Source: Streptomyces rimosus
Lineage (GTDB): Bacteria > Actinomycetota > Actinomycetes > Streptomycetales > Streptomycetaceae
Length of the DNA stretch: 64,000 bases
Reading direction: 5' to 3'
Assembly: GCF_008704655.1 (NCBI RefSeq)
Contig: NZ_CP023688.1
Span: 5,625,001 to 5,689,000, forward strand
The position numbers and the translations under genes were made by a program. Every line of letters starts with the position of its first letter. The first letter of the stretch is position 1. Shown here in pieces: positions 41,959-50,672 of the stretch. The notes under the pieces were generated by a model. The model made no database searches. It saw only the letters and a program-made list of their open reading frames with translations, and was not told where the DNA came from.

Positions 41959-42879
41959 ATGATCGGGGACGGCGGCGAGGACCGCGGCGAGCGGGCGGCG
42001 GGGGACGCGCCGGACACGGGAATGCCGCCGCCCGGCCCCGCCGCGGCCACCGGCACCGCGGCCCGCCTGCAGAAACTCTTCGAAGGGCACCGCCTCACCC
42101 CGACCCAGCGGCGCATCGCGCACTGCATGGTGCGCCGGGCCGCCGACGCGCCGTTCCTCTCCAGCGTCGAACTCGCCGAGCTGGCCGGGGTCAGCCAGCC
42201 GTCCGTGACCCGCTTCGCGGTCGCGCTCGGCTTCGACGGCTATCCGGCGCTGCGCAAGCACCTGCGCGAGGTGGCGCCCGCCACGAGCGCGCGCGGCACC
42301 GGCACGTACAACGAGTACCAGCAGGCCGTACAGGCGGAGATCGACAACCTGCGCCACCTCGCGGCGGTCCTGGCCGATCCGGGGCCGGTGGTGCGGGCCG
42401 GCCGGCTCTTCGCGGCCTCCCGGCCGCTGCCGGTCCTCGGGCTGCGCGCGGCGACCGCGCAGGCCGCCGGATTCGCGTACTTCGCCCGTAAGGTCCATCC
42501 GGACGTCCGGCTGCTCGACGAGGGCGGCACGATGCTCACCGACCGTATCGACGCGGCCGTGCAGGCGGGTGCGAGCACCCTGCTGTGCTTCGCGCTGCCG
42601 CGCCACCCGCGCGAGGTCGTGGACGCGCTGGAGTACGCGCACGAGGTGGGCCTGACCGTCGTCACCGTCGCCGACAGCGCCTTCGCGCCGGTCGCCCGCC
42701 ACACGGACCTGCTGCTGCCCGCAGCGGTCGGCACCGGCCTCGCCTTCGACACGGCCTGTGCGCCGATGCTGCTCGGCCGCGTCCTGCTGGAGGCGATGTG
42801 CGACGCCCTGCCGGACGCGCAGGCGCGGCTGGAGGAGTTCGACGCGAAGGCGGCGGAGCGGGGGCTGTTCGTGGAGTGA
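41959..42879 (+). CDS. MurR/RpiR-family transcriptional regulator
   Basis: A 306-residue regulator. Start ATG 41959 follows GGGAGG. After a Pro/Gly-rich leader, residues ~35-110 form the RpiR helix-turn-helix (LTPTQRRIAHCMVRRAADAP, LSSVELAELAGVSQPSVTRF, ALGFDGYPALRKHLREVAP). Residues ~120-290 form a SIS sugar-phosphate-type sensor domain (LLDEGGTMLTDRIDAAVQAG, LPRHPREVVDALEYAHEVGL, VTVADSAFAPVARHTDLLLP). It stands upstream of the hydroxyproline and hut modules and could regulate one of them. A link to the palindrome in the hutU promoter is only a hypothesis. Confidence 0.88.
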   Translation: MIGDGGEDRGERAAGDAPDTGMPPPGPAAATGTAARLQKLFEGHRLTPTQRRIAHCMVRRAADAPFLSSVELAELAGVSQPSVTRFAVALGFDGYPALRKHLREVAPATSARGTGTYNEYQQAVQAEIDNLRHLAAVLADPGPVVRAGRLFAASRPLPVLGLRAATAQAAGFAYFARKVHPDVRLLDEGGTMLTDRIDAAVQAGASTLLCFALPRHPREVVDALEYAHEVGLTVVTVADSAFAPVARHTDLLLPAAVGTGLAFDTACAPMLLGRVLLEAMCDALPDAQARLEEFDAKAAERGLFVE

Positions 42880-43044
42880 GCCCGTCCGGCACCCGTCGTA
42901 CGGCCGGAAAGCGACCCGGCGGCTTCACGGAATTCTCAGACGGGCTGGCTACCATCCGCCGCCGTATACGGGTTCCGCCGTCGCGGCGGGGAGCCGCCGC
43001 CGTCCCCGGGGCCCGTGGCCGGATCGTGGTGCGAGGAGGTTGTC

Positions 43045-43626
43045 GTGGGGCGCGGGGCTGTTGCGCTGGCGCGGGTGGCGGTGCTGCTGCGGGCACCGGC
43101 CGGGTGGCTGTGGTGGCCGGGGCTGCTGGCCGCCGGGGTCGGGGCGCTGCCGCCCGGCCTGACCGGGCGGCGGATCGGGGTGCTGACCGGGGCGGCGCTG
43201 TTCATCGTCGCGGCCTTCACGGTTTTCGCGGTACGCCGCAAGCGGTACGCGCACCTGGCCAAGGCGGCGTCCCGGGCCGGGAAGTCGGCGATCCTCCAGG
43301 ACCGCGCCGTGACCCTGCGGGTCTGGCGGCGGGCCCACCGCTGGTGGCTGCTGCTGGCGTTCCTGGCGGCGGTCGGTTCCTCGTTCGCGCTGCCCGCGGC
43401 CGGTGGCCTGCTCCTGGCCGGGGCCGGGCTCGGGTTGTGGGCCAAGGCGCTGTGGCTGGGCCGCTGGGAGCAGGAGCACGACGCGCTGCTGTGGGTCCGT
43501 ACGGAAGCGGCCGTACGGGGCGGACCGGCGGGCCGGGACGTACGCGGCTACCTGACGACCGGCGTGGCGGCCAAGGACGCGCGCCCGGGAGGGGCGAAGG
43601 CGGGGCGGCCGAAGGCGAGAGCCTGA
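43045..43626 (+). CDS. Membrane protein of unknown function (~193 aa)
   Basis: Start GTG 43045 follows GAGGAGG at good spacing; a GTG at 43015 is also in frame. It has about four hydrophobic segments in two pairs (GWLWWPGLLAAGVGALPPGL, IGVLTGAALFIVAAFTVFAV; WWLLLAFLAAVGSSFALPAA, GLLLAGAGLGLWAKALWLG) separated by a basic loop (RRKRYAHLAKAASRAGKSAI). A charged tail WEQEHDALLWVRTEAAVRGG closes it. No family is recognised. It converges with the amino-acid permease gene, leaving little room for a terminator. Confidence 0.78.
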   Translation: MGRGAVALARVAVLLRAPAGWLWWPGLLAAGVGALPPGLTGRRIGVLTGAALFIVAAFTVFAVRRKRYAHLAKAASRAGKSAILQDRAVTLRVWRRAHRWWLLLAFLAAVGSSFALPAAGGLLLAGAGLGLWAKALWLGRWEQEHDALLWVRTEAAVRGGPAGRDVRGYLTTGVAAKDARPGGAKAGRPKARA

Positions 43627-43653
43627 CGGGCGGCCCATGGACCGGGCGCGGGC

Positions 43654-45006
43654 CTACTCGCCCCGCGCCCGCAGCACCAGCCGGTTCACGCCCCACAGGA
43701 CGACACCGACCGCGACGAGCACGGCGGCCCGTACGTACACCTCCGCCGACCGGTCGGCCAGCGGGCTGGCCAGGAGGAGGGCCCCGGCGGCGCCGAGGAC
43801 CGGGAAGACCGTCGGCGTGCGGAAGTGGCGGTGCGGCACCCGGTCGCGGCGCAGCACCAGCACCGCCACGTTGACCACCGCGAAGACGCACAGCAGCAGG
43901 AAGGCCGTGGTGTCGCCGAGGCCCTCGATCTCGCCGGTGAGGACCAGGCCCAGGGCCAGCAGTGTGGTCAGGGCGATGCCGACGACGGGCGTACGGCGGC
44001 CCGGCAGGACGCGGCCGACGGCGCGCGGCAGGATGCGCTCGCCCGCCATCCCGTAGCACAGCCGCGAGGCCATAATCATGTTGATCAGCGCGGAGTTGGT
44101 GACCGCGCACAGCGCCATCAGCGCGAACACCGTGGGCGGGAAGGTCGCGCCGCCCGCGTGCACCACTTCCAGCAGCGGCGCCGACGAGCCCTGGAGCCGC
44201 CGGTGGTCCACCAGCAGCGACGAGACCAGGGCCACCAGCACATAGACGGTGCCCGTGATCCCCACCCCGAGGAAGATCGCGCGCGGGAAGTCGCGGCCCG
44301 GGTGCTCGGCCTCCTCCGCCATGTTCACCGAGTCCTCGAACCCGACGAACGCGAAGAACGCCAGGCCGGTGGCGCCCAGCACACCGGTCAGCACGGCGAG
44401 GCCGCTGCCGCCGGTGTCGAGTTCGGCCAGCCGCGCCGGCTCCCCGCCGCCGGTCAGGACCGCGTAGCCGCCCAGCCCGATGATGATCAGCAGCCCGGAC
44501 ACCTCGACCAGGGTCAGCACCACGTTCGCCTTCACCGACTCCGCCACGCCCCGCAGGTTCACCGCGGCCAGCGCCAGCACGAACAGCACCGCCACCGGGG
44601 TCGGCGGCAGATCGGCGAGGGTGCGCAGATAGTCGCCGCTGAAGGCGCGGGCCGCGGCGCTCGCCGAGGCCAGGCCCGAGCACATCACCATGAAGGCGAC
44701 GAGGAAGGTCAGGAAGGGGACCCGGAACGCCTTCTGGGTGTAGAGCGCGGCGCCCGCCGCCTTCGGGTACTTGCCGACGAGTTCCACGTACGAGGCGGCG
44801 GTCAGCACCGCGATGCCGAAGCCGATCACGAAGGGCAGCCACAGGGCGCCGCCCACCTTGCCCGCGACCTTGCCGGTGACGGCGTAGACGCCGGTGCCGA
44901 GGATGTCCCCGACCACCAGCAGGACCAGCAGTCCGGGGCCGATGGCGCGCCGCAGCGGGGCGCTTTCGCCGGTGTGCCCGGCGGTGTCCGTGGAGGGGGG
45001 CCGCAT
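43654..45006 (-). CDS. APC-superfamily amino acid permease
   Basis: A ~450-residue transporter with 12 or more helices. The N-terminal signature LRRAIGPGLLVLLVVGDILG then TGVYAVTGKVAGKVGGALWL is typical of the cationic-amino-acid-type APC permeases. FFAFVGFEDSVNMAEEAEHP in helix 6 is the family's conserved block (AFVGFE). ATG 45006 was chosen; a TTG at 45030 is possible. It starts 29 bp after the PLP decarboxylase stop on the same strand, so the two are an operon. Import of the decarboxylase substrate, or of hydroxyproline, is plausible but not shown by sequence. Confidence 0.9.
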   Translation of the reverse strand: MRPPSTDTAGHTGESAPLRRAIGPGLLVLLVVGDILGTGVYAVTGKVAGKVGGALWLPFVIGFGIAVLTAASYVELVGKYPKAAGAALYTQKAFRVPFLTFLVAFMVMCSGLASASAAARAFSGDYLRTLADLPPTPVAVLFVLALAAVNLRGVAESVKANVVLTLVEVSGLLIIIGLGGYAVLTGGGEPARLAELDTGGSGLAVLTGVLGATGLAFFAFVGFEDSVNMAEEAEHPGRDFPRAIFLGVGITGTVYVLVALVSSLLVDHRRLQGSSAPLLEVVHAGGATFPPTVFALMALCAVTNSALINMIMASRLCYGMAGERILPRAVGRVLPGRRTPVVGIALTTLLALGLVLTGEIEGLGDTTAFLLLCVFAVVNVAVLVLRRDRVPHRHFRTPTVFPVLGAAGALLLASPLADRSAEVYVRAAVLVAVGVVLWGVNRLVLRARGE

Positions 45007-45035
45007 GAGCGGGACATGCCCAAAGCGCAAGATTT

Positions 45036-46403
45036 CTAGCGCTCGGGGGCGGCGGGGTCCCCGAGCCGGGTGAGCGCGTCCGCGTGGGCGCCGCCGCTCT
45101 CCGCGACCAGTTCGTCCATCTCCTGCGGGGCGCGCACGGTGGCCCAGCGCGGCGCGCCGTCCGGGCCCGGCGCGTACCCGTACACCCCGGGCCGGGGGAG
45201 CGAGTTGTACGCGAAGTGGGTGGAGAAGTAGTACGCGCCGGTGTCCAGGAGGGCCACGTGGTCGCCCGGCTCCAGGAGCGGCAGCGCCCGGTCCCGCGCG
45301 ACCAGGTCGCCCGCGAAGCAGCAGGGCCCGGCCACGTCCTGGACGACCGGTTCACCGGCCTTGGGGCGGCCCTGCGCGTCGTACGCGGCGACCCGTACCG
45401 GCCAGGAGTCCGGCGCGAAGACCGTACGGGTGGCCACCTGGGCGCCCGCGTGGGTCACCGCGATCCGCCGCCCGCCGGCCGACTTGGTGTACTCCACGCG
45501 TGCCAGCACGACGCCGTGCTTGGCGAGCAGCGACCGGCCGAACTCGGTGACCAGCCCGTAGCGGCCGTCGAACAGCCCCGGCACGGTGGCGTGCAGCAGC
45601 CGGGCATATGCGTGGTACGTCGGCGACACCTCGTCGGACGCGAAGTTCACCGGCAGCCCGCCGCCGATGTCCAGTGTGGTGACCTGGGTGCGCCCGGCCT
45701 TCTCGTTGATCTCCTCGGCCAGCTCGTACAGCACGCGCACCCCGTCCGCCATCAGCTCCAGCGCCATGCCCTGGGACCCGACGTGGACGTGCAGGCGCGT
45801 CAGCCACGGGCGGTCCAGGAAGGCCCGTACGACCTGGTCACGGGCGCCCTCGTCGCGCAGCGGCACCCCGAACTTCGAGCTGTCGGTCGCGGTGCTCATC
45901 GCGCCGATGCTGCCGCCCCCGAGCTGCGGATTGACCCGCAGGCCCAGCGGCGAGGCGGACGGCGCGGAGCCGGTCAGGGCGTCCAGCCGGGCGAGTTCGC
46001 CGAAGCTGTCGGCGTTGACGGCGATGCCGAGGGCGAGCGCCTCGCGCAGTTCGGCGGGGGTCTTGGCCGGGGAGTCCAGCACCGTACGGGACGGCGGCAC
46101 CCCGGCCGCGCGCGCCAGGGCCAGTTCACCGGGACTGGCGACCTCGCAGCCCAGCCCCTCGCGCGCGAGCAGGCGCAGTACGGGCACGAGCGAGGCGGCC
46201 TTGACGGCGAAGGCGTGCAGGACCGGCGTGCCGGGCTCGGCGAAATCCTCGAAACCGGCCCGCAGTTCGGCGGCGGAACGGCGGATTCCGGCGATGTCCA
46301 GCAGACCGGCGACGGGGGCGCCGGGGCTGACGAGGCCCCGGGCGACGGCCGCCGCGACGGCGCGGTGGCGCGGGGCGGGCGGAGCGGCGGGGGGAGTGCT
46401 CAT
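45036..46403 (-). CDS. PLP-dependent decarboxylase, fold type III (LysA-like)
   Basis: A 455-residue alanine-racemase-fold enzyme related to diaminopimelate and ornithine decarboxylases. The PLP-lysine block is AFAVKAASLVPVLRLLAREG. Further features: CEVASPGELALARAAGVPPS, VNADSFGELARLDAL, STATDSSKFGVPL, HVHVGSQGMALELMADGV, TLDIGGGLPVNFASDE, and C-terminal LDTGAYYFSTHFAYNSLPRP. Start ATG 46403 follows GGAGTGGT. The GPCCFAGD and LDTGAYY blocks match the LysA group, but the substrate-binding details do not assign it to lysine synthesis. It is co-transcribed with the permease and divergent from the hydroxyproline dehydrogenase. Confidence 0.85.
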   Translation of the reverse strand: MSTPPAAPPAPRHRAVAAAVARGLVSPGAPVAGLLDIAGIRRSAAELRAGFEDFAEPGTPVLHAFAVKAASLVPVLRLLAREGLGCEVASPGELALARAAGVPPSRTVLDSPAKTPAELREALALGIAVNADSFGELARLDALTGSAPSASPLGLRVNPQLGGGSIGAMSTATDSSKFGVPLRDEGARDQVVRAFLDRPWLTRLHVHVGSQGMALELMADGVRVLYELAEEINEKAGRTQVTTLDIGGGLPVNFASDEVSPTYHAYARLLHATVPGLFDGRYGLVTEFGRSLLAKHGVVLARVEYTKSAGGRRIAVTHAGAQVATRTVFAPDSWPVRVAAYDAQGRPKAGEPVVQDVAGPCCFAGDLVARDRALPLLEPGDHVALLDTGAYYFSTHFAYNSLPRPGVYGYAPGPDGAPRWATVRAPQEMDELVAESGGAHADALTRLGDPAAPER

Positions 46404-46540
46404 GGCACCACTCCACCACCTGCCCGCCGTGGCCGCCATCGACCGGCGCGTCCGCGCGCGGTGTTGACCTCTTCGGCACGCGGCAATAACGTCGCGGCGC
46501 TCTCACGAGGGGCCCCTTTCCCGGAACGGTGGTGCGGTGC

Positions 46541-47809
46541 ATGCGATACCGGCACGTCCAGGCGAGACCGGCGGCGCGGCGGGACCTCCCGCGGCCGCCC
46601 CGGCACCCCGACGTGATCGTGGTGGGCAGCGGCATCGTCGGCGCCGCCTGCGCCGAGGCGCTCACCCGGCGCGGCCTGCGGGTCACCGTCCTGGACCACG
46701 CGCCGCTCGCCTCCGGCACCACGGCCCGCGGCGAGGGCAACCTGCTGGTCTCCGACAAGCCGCCAGGACCCGAACTCGACCTGGCGCTGGACTCGTCGGA
46801 GCGCTGGCCGCGGCTGCTCGCGGAACTGGACGCCGAGGGGCACCGGCCCGGCGGGCCCGCTCTCGCGGAGCGGTGCGAGTACGAGGCGAAGGGCGGCCTC
46901 GTGGTCGCCCTCGGGGAGGCGGGAGCGCGGGCGCTGACCGGCTTCGCCGCCGCGCAGCGGGCCGCCGGCGTCACCGCGTACGACCTCGGCCCGGACGAGG
47001 CGCGCACCCGCGAACCGAACCTGACGCCGGGCGTCCGCGCCGCCGTCCACTACCCGCAGGACGCCCAGATCCAGCCGGTCGCGGCGGCCACCGCGCTGCT
47101 CACCGCCGTCCGTGGGCGCGGCGGCACGCTGCGGTCCGGGGTGCGGGCGCTCGGCGTGGAGCGCGGCGCGGACGGGCGGGTGACGGCGCTGCGCACCTCG
47201 GCCGGGACGCTGCCGTGCGGCGCGGTCGTCAACGCCTGCGGCCCCTGGGCGGGGCACTTCGCGCGGGCGGCGGGCGCGCCGCTGCCCGTGGCGCCGCGCC
47301 GGGGCCTGGTGCTGGTCACCGCGCCGCTGCCGCCGGGCACGGTCCGGCACAAGGTGTACGACGCCGACTATGTGGGCGCCGTCGGCAGCGGCGACGCCGA
47401 TCTGCGGACCTCGACGGTCGTCGAGGCGACGCGGGGCGGGACGGTGCTCATCGGGTCGAGCCGGGAGCGGACCGGTTTCCAGGAACGTTTCCGCGCCGCC
47501 GTCCTCGGCGAACTCGCCCGCAAGGCCACCGCGTTGTTCCCGGTGCTGGGCCGCGTCCCGGTGATCCGCGCGTACGGCGGCTTCCGCCCGTACACCCCCG
47601 ACCACCTCCCGGTGATCGGCCCGGACCCGCGGCTGCCCGGCCTGTGGCACGCGACCGGGCACGAGGGCGCGGGCATCGGACTCGCCCCGGCCACCGGCGA
47701 ACTCCTCGCGCAGCTGTACGCGGGCGAGCGGCCCCGGCTCGACCCGGAGCCGTATCGGGTGGGGCGGCCGGGGCTGGTGGAGGGGGAGGGAGCGCAGTGT
47801 TCCGCGTGA
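46541..47809 (+). CDS. FAD-dependent D-amino-acid (D-hydroxyproline) dehydrogenase, catalytic subunit
   Basis: A 422-residue DAO-family flavoprotein. FAD loop: PDVIVVGSGIVGAACAEALT; then SGTTARGEGNLLVSDKPPGP, a mid-domain substrate/FAD region (VNACGPWAGHFARAAGAPLP), and the C-terminal FAD signature GFRPYTPDHLPVIGPDPRLP with HATGHEGAGIGLAPATGELL. It is the catalytic (beta-like) partner of the downstream fused Fe-S/FAD subunit, whose start overlaps this stop. With the DapA-type deaminase and epimerase it fits oxidation of cis-4-hydroxy-D-proline to pyrroline-4-hydroxy-2-carboxylate. The start is uncertain: ATG 46541 here, GTG 46529 possible. Confidence 0.85.
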   Translation: MRYRHVQARPAARRDLPRPPRHPDVIVVGSGIVGAACAEALTRRGLRVTVLDHAPLASGTTARGEGNLLVSDKPPGPELDLALDSSERWPRLLAELDAEGHRPGGPALAERCEYEAKGGLVVALGEAGARALTGFAAAQRAAGVTAYDLGPDEARTREPNLTPGVRAAVHYPQDAQIQPVAAATALLTAVRGRGGTLRSGVRALGVERGADGRVTALRTSAGTLPCGAVVNACGPWAGHFARAAGAPLPVAPRRGLVLVTAPLPPGTVRHKVYDADYVGAVGSGDADLRTSTVVEATRGGTVLIGSSRERTGFQERFRAAVLGELARKATALFPVLGRVPVIRAYGGFRPYTPDHLPVIGPDPRLPGLWHATGHEGAGIGLAPATGELLAQLYAGERPRLDPEPYRVGRPGLVEGEGAQCSA

Positions 47810-49668
47810 CGGTGGACGGTGAGGAGCAGTGGGCGCGGCCCGGCCAGACGGCCGCCTCGGTGCTGCTGTCCGCGGGCCGCCTCTCCTGGCGGACCACGCG
47901 CGGCGGCCGTCCGCGCGGTGTGTTCTGCGGCATCGGCGTCTGCCACGACTGCCTGGTGGTGGTCAACGGCGTACCCGACGTACGGGCCTGCCGGCGCGTG
48001 GTGGTGGCGGGCGACCGCATCGAGACGCAGGTGGGGGCACGGCTGCCGGACCTCGCGCCGGAGACGCTTCCCGTGGCGGCGCGGCACGTGGCGGTACCGG
48101 TGGTCGTCGTCGGGGCCGGGCCCGCGGGCATGGCGGCGGCGCTGGCGGCGGCCGGGGCCGGGGCGCGGGTGGTGCTGGTGGACGACGGGGAGCGGCCGGG
48201 CGGCCAGTACCACCGGCAGCCCGCGGACGGCCCGGCGCGGGGCGCGGCGGTCCGGGCCGTACAGGAGCATCCGCGGATCGAGTGGCTGGCGGGGGCGACG
48301 GTTTGGGGGCTGGAGGCGGGGGGTTCGGGTTCGGGGATGGCTGGCCGTGAGGATGGTGGTTCGCGTTCGGGGGCGGCTGGCCGTGAGGACGGCGGTTCGG
48401 CTGCGGGGACGGCTGCCGGTCAGGACGGCGGCTGGACCGTTCACGTGCTGCAAGGCCCCGCCGACGCCCCCGCCCGTACGCCGTACACCCTGCACGCTGA
48501 CGCGCTGGTCCTGTGCACCGGCGCGTACGACCGGGCGCTGCCGTTCCCCGGCTGGGACCTGCCGGGCGTCGTCACGGCGGGCGCGGCGCAGGCGCTCGCC
48601 AAGGGGCAGCGGACGGCGATCGGCCGCCGGGTGGTGGTCTCCGGCACCGGGCCGTTCCTGCTGCCGGTCACCTCGTCGCTGCTCAGCGTGGGCACACGCG
48701 TCCTAGGCGTATACGAGGCCGGTACGCCCGCCGCCTGGCTGCGCGCGCCCGTCGCCGCGCTCCGGGACGGCGGGGGCAAGTTCCCCGAACTCCTCGCGTA
48801 CGCCGCCACCCTGGCGCGGCACCGCGTCCCCTACCGGCCCCGCCGGGCCGTCGTCGCCGCCCACGGACGGGACCGCGTCGAGGCGGTGACGGTGGCCCGC
48901 CTCGCACCGGACTGGAGCGTCGTGCCCGGTACCGAGCACCGCATCGAGGACGTGGACGCCCTCTGCGTCGGCTACGGCTTCACGCCGCAGCTGGAACTCG
49001 CCCTCGCCGCCGGATGCGCGCTGCGCGACGGCGCCTGGGTCGCGGTCGGGCCCGCGCAGCAGACCTCCGTACCCGGCGTGTACGCGGCGGGCGAGCCCAC
49101 CGGCATCGGCGGCGCGGCGCTCGCGGCGGCCGAAGGCGAGCTGGCGGGGCTGGCGGCGGCACGGTGGGCCGGCGCGCCGTCCGGTACGGCGCGGCGCGCC
49201 CCGGCCGTCCGGCGGCGGGTCCTCGCGGGCCGCCGCTTCGCCCGGCTGCTCGCCGCGACCCACCCCGTACGCCCCGGGTGGCGCACCTGGCCCGACGCGG
49301 AGACGCTCGTCTGCCGCTGCGAGGAGGTGCCGTACGGGCAGGTGCGTACCGATCTCCTGTCCGCCGACGGCATGCGGACGTTCAAGCTCGCCACCCGCGT
49401 CGGGCTGGGCCCCTGCCAGGGCCGGATCTGCGCCCGCAACGCGGCCGGCCTCTGCGGCCCGGACGCCCTGCCCGACCCGCAGACGGCCGACCGCCGTCCG
49501 ATCGCCCAGCCGGTACGGCTCGCGGACCTGGCCGCGGCGGGGGCGGAAGCGGCAGGTACGGACGCGGCGAGCACCGATGCGGCAGGTACGGGCGCGGCGA
49601 GCACCGATGCGGCCGGGCCCGACCCCGTACCCGAGCCTCCCTCCGGCCCCGCACCCACCCAGCCCTGA
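47797..49668 (+). CDS. Fused 2Fe-2S / FAD electron-transfer subunit of the hydroxyproline dehydrogenase
   Basis: A 623-residue fusion. Residues ~1-95 are a small 2Fe-2S protein (FCGIGVCHDCLVVVNGV, then RACR). From ~100 an FAD/NAD(P)-type oxidoreductase follows (VPVVVVGAGPAGMAAALAAA, DALCVGYGFTPQLELALAAG, GVYAAGEPTGIGGAALAAAE). It ends in a BFD-like Fe-S domain (TLVCRCEEVPYGQ, GPCQGRICARNAAGLCG). In many bacteria the gamma and alpha subunits are separate genes; here they are one chain. GTG 47797 follows GGGGGAGGG and overlaps the upstream stop. Two in-frame minisatellites are present: three 12-residue GGSxSGxAGRED units (48322-48429) and two 10-residue units near the C-terminus (49551-49610). 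Confidence 0.87.
   Translation: MFRVTVDGEEQWARPGQTAASVLLSAGRLSWRTTRGGRPRGVFCGIGVCHDCLVVVNGVPDVRACRRVVVAGDRIETQVGARLPDLAPETLPVAARHVAVPVVVVGAGPAGMAAALAAAGAGARVVLVDDGERPGGQYHRQPADGPARGAAVRAVQEHPRIEWLAGATVWGLEAGGSGSGMAGREDGGSRSGAAGREDGGSAAGTAAGQDGGWTVHVLQGPADAPARTPYTLHADALVLCTGAYDRALPFPGWDLPGVVTAGAAQALAKGQRTAIGRRVVVSGTGPFLLPVTSSLLSVGTRVLGVYEAGTPAAWLRAPVAALRDGGGKFPELLAYAATLARHRVPYRPRRAVVAAHGRDRVEAVTVARLAPDWSVVPGTEHRIEDVDALCVGYGFTPQLELALAAGCALRDGAWVAVGPAQQTSVPGVYAAGEPTGIGGAALAAAEGELAGLAAARWAGAPSGTARRAPAVRRRVLAGRRFARLLAATHPVRPGWRTWPDAETLVCRCEEVPYGQVRTDLLSADGMRTFKLATRVGLGPCQGRICARNAAGLCGPDALPDPQTADRRPIAQPVRLADLAAAGAEAAGTDAASTDAAGTGAASTDAAGPDPVPEPPSGPAPTQP
48322..48429 (+). repeat. Three in-frame 36-bp tandem units in the fused dehydrogenase subunit
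   Basis: Units begin with GGTTCG at 48322, 48358 and 48394 (exact 36-bp period) and encode GGSGSGMAGRED-, GGSRSGAAGRED- and GGSAAGTAAGQD-like blocks. They form a flexible insert between FAD-domain segments. Confidence 0.88.
49551..49610 (+). repeat. Two in-frame 30-bp tandem units near the subunit C-terminus
   Basis: GGCAGGTACG opens both units (49551 and 49581), which differ at one base. They encode AGTDAASTDA / AGTGAASTDA in the tail after the Fe-S domain. Confidence 0.85.
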
Positions 49669-49724
49669 ACCCCGTCCAGTCCCGACCCCACCCCGACCAC
49701 CCCGCCGTACCGAGAGGACCCGCC

Positions 49725-50672
49725 ATGACGGATTCCGCCACGCCGCAGTCCCGTACGTCCCTGACCGGCGTCATCGTCGCCACCGCCCTCCCGTACGCCG
49801 AGGACGGCTCCGCGCCCGCCGGGCTGCGGCCCGACCTCGACCGGTACGCCGACCACTGCCGCTGGCTCGTCGACAACGGCTGTCACGGCGTCGGGCCGAA
49901 CGGTTCGCTCGGCGAGTACTCCTCCCTCACCGACGGCGAACGGCGCGCCGTGGCCCGTACGGCCGTCGCGGCGGTGGGGCAGGACGCGCTGGTCGTGGCC
50001 GGTGTGCACGGGGCCGGTGCGCACCAGGCGCGGTACTGGGCGGAGCTGGCGGCCGAGGACGGCGCGGACGGCGTGCTGTGCCTGCCGCCCACCCTCTACC
50101 GCGCCAACACCGGCGAGATCGTGCGGCACTTCGAGGAGGTCGCGGCCGTCGGGCTGCCGGTGATGGTCTACAACAACCCGCTCGACACCAAGATCGACCT
50201 CACACCGGAGATCCTGCGGGAGGTCGCTGCGATCGACGGGGTGGTGGCCGTCAAGGAGTTCTCCGGCGACATCCGCCGGGTGCTGCACATCAAGGAGCAG
50301 GCCCCCGGCCTGGAGGTGGTCGCGGGCGCCGACGACCTGGTGCTGGAGGCGCTGCTCATGGGCGCCACCGGCTGGTTCGCAGGCTTCCCCAACGTCTTCC
50401 CCGCCGAGTCCGTACGCCTCTACGACCTGGCCCTGGAAGGGCGCGTCGCCGAGGCGCGGGAGCTGTACGAGCCGCTGGTCGCCGCGTTCCGCTGGGACTC
50501 GCGCACCGAGTTCGTGCAGGCCATCAAGCGTGGGATGGACCTCGTCGGGCGCTACGGAGGGCCCTGCCGGCCGCCGCGCGGACCGCTGCTCCCGGACCAG
50601 CGGCGGCAACTGGACGCGGACATGCGCGGCGCCGTCCAGGCGCTGGAGGCCTGGGTGAAAGCGGCCGGGTGA
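49725..50672 (+). CDS. DapA-family lyase, probable pyrroline-4-hydroxy-2-carboxylate deaminase
   Basis: A 315-residue TIM-barrel Schiff-base enzyme. Start ATG 49725 after GAGAGGA. Motifs: GVGPNGSLGEYSSLTDGE (the GxxGE loop), the tyrosine of VMVYNNPLDTKIDL, the Schiff-base lysine in VVAVKEFSGD, and late WFAGFPNVFPAES. True dihydrodipicolinate synthases have a different substrate loop. Position between a D-hydroxyproline dehydrogenase and a 4-hydroxyproline epimerase points to deamination of pyrroline-4-hydroxy-2-carboxylate to 2-oxoglutarate semialdehyde. The stop overlaps the epimerase start. Confidence 0.86.
   Translation: MTDSATPQSRTSLTGVIVATALPYAEDGSAPAGLRPDLDRYADHCRWLVDNGCHGVGPNGSLGEYSSLTDGERRAVARTAVAAVGQDALVVAGVHGAGAHQARYWAELAAEDGADGVLCLPPTLYRANTGEIVRHFEEVAAVGLPVMVYNNPLDTKIDLTPEILREVAAIDGVVAVKEFSGDIRRVLHIKEQAPGLEVVAGADDLVLEALLMGATGWFAGFPNVFPAESVRLYDLALEGRVAEARELYEPLVAAFRWDSRTEFVQAIKRGMDLVGRYGGPCRPPRGPLLPDQRRQLDADMRGAVQALEAWVKAAG

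Noticed and set aside
42880..43044. Possible small gene between the RpiR and membrane-protein genes
   Set aside because: No frame shows consistent third-position bias or a ribosome-binding site; the stretch is better read as a promoter region.
46537..49668. Single 1043-codon frame read as one protein
   Set aside because: The first 420 codons are out of frame with the FAD dehydrogenase and Arg-rich. The true gene starts at GTG 47797 behind a strong ribosome-binding site.
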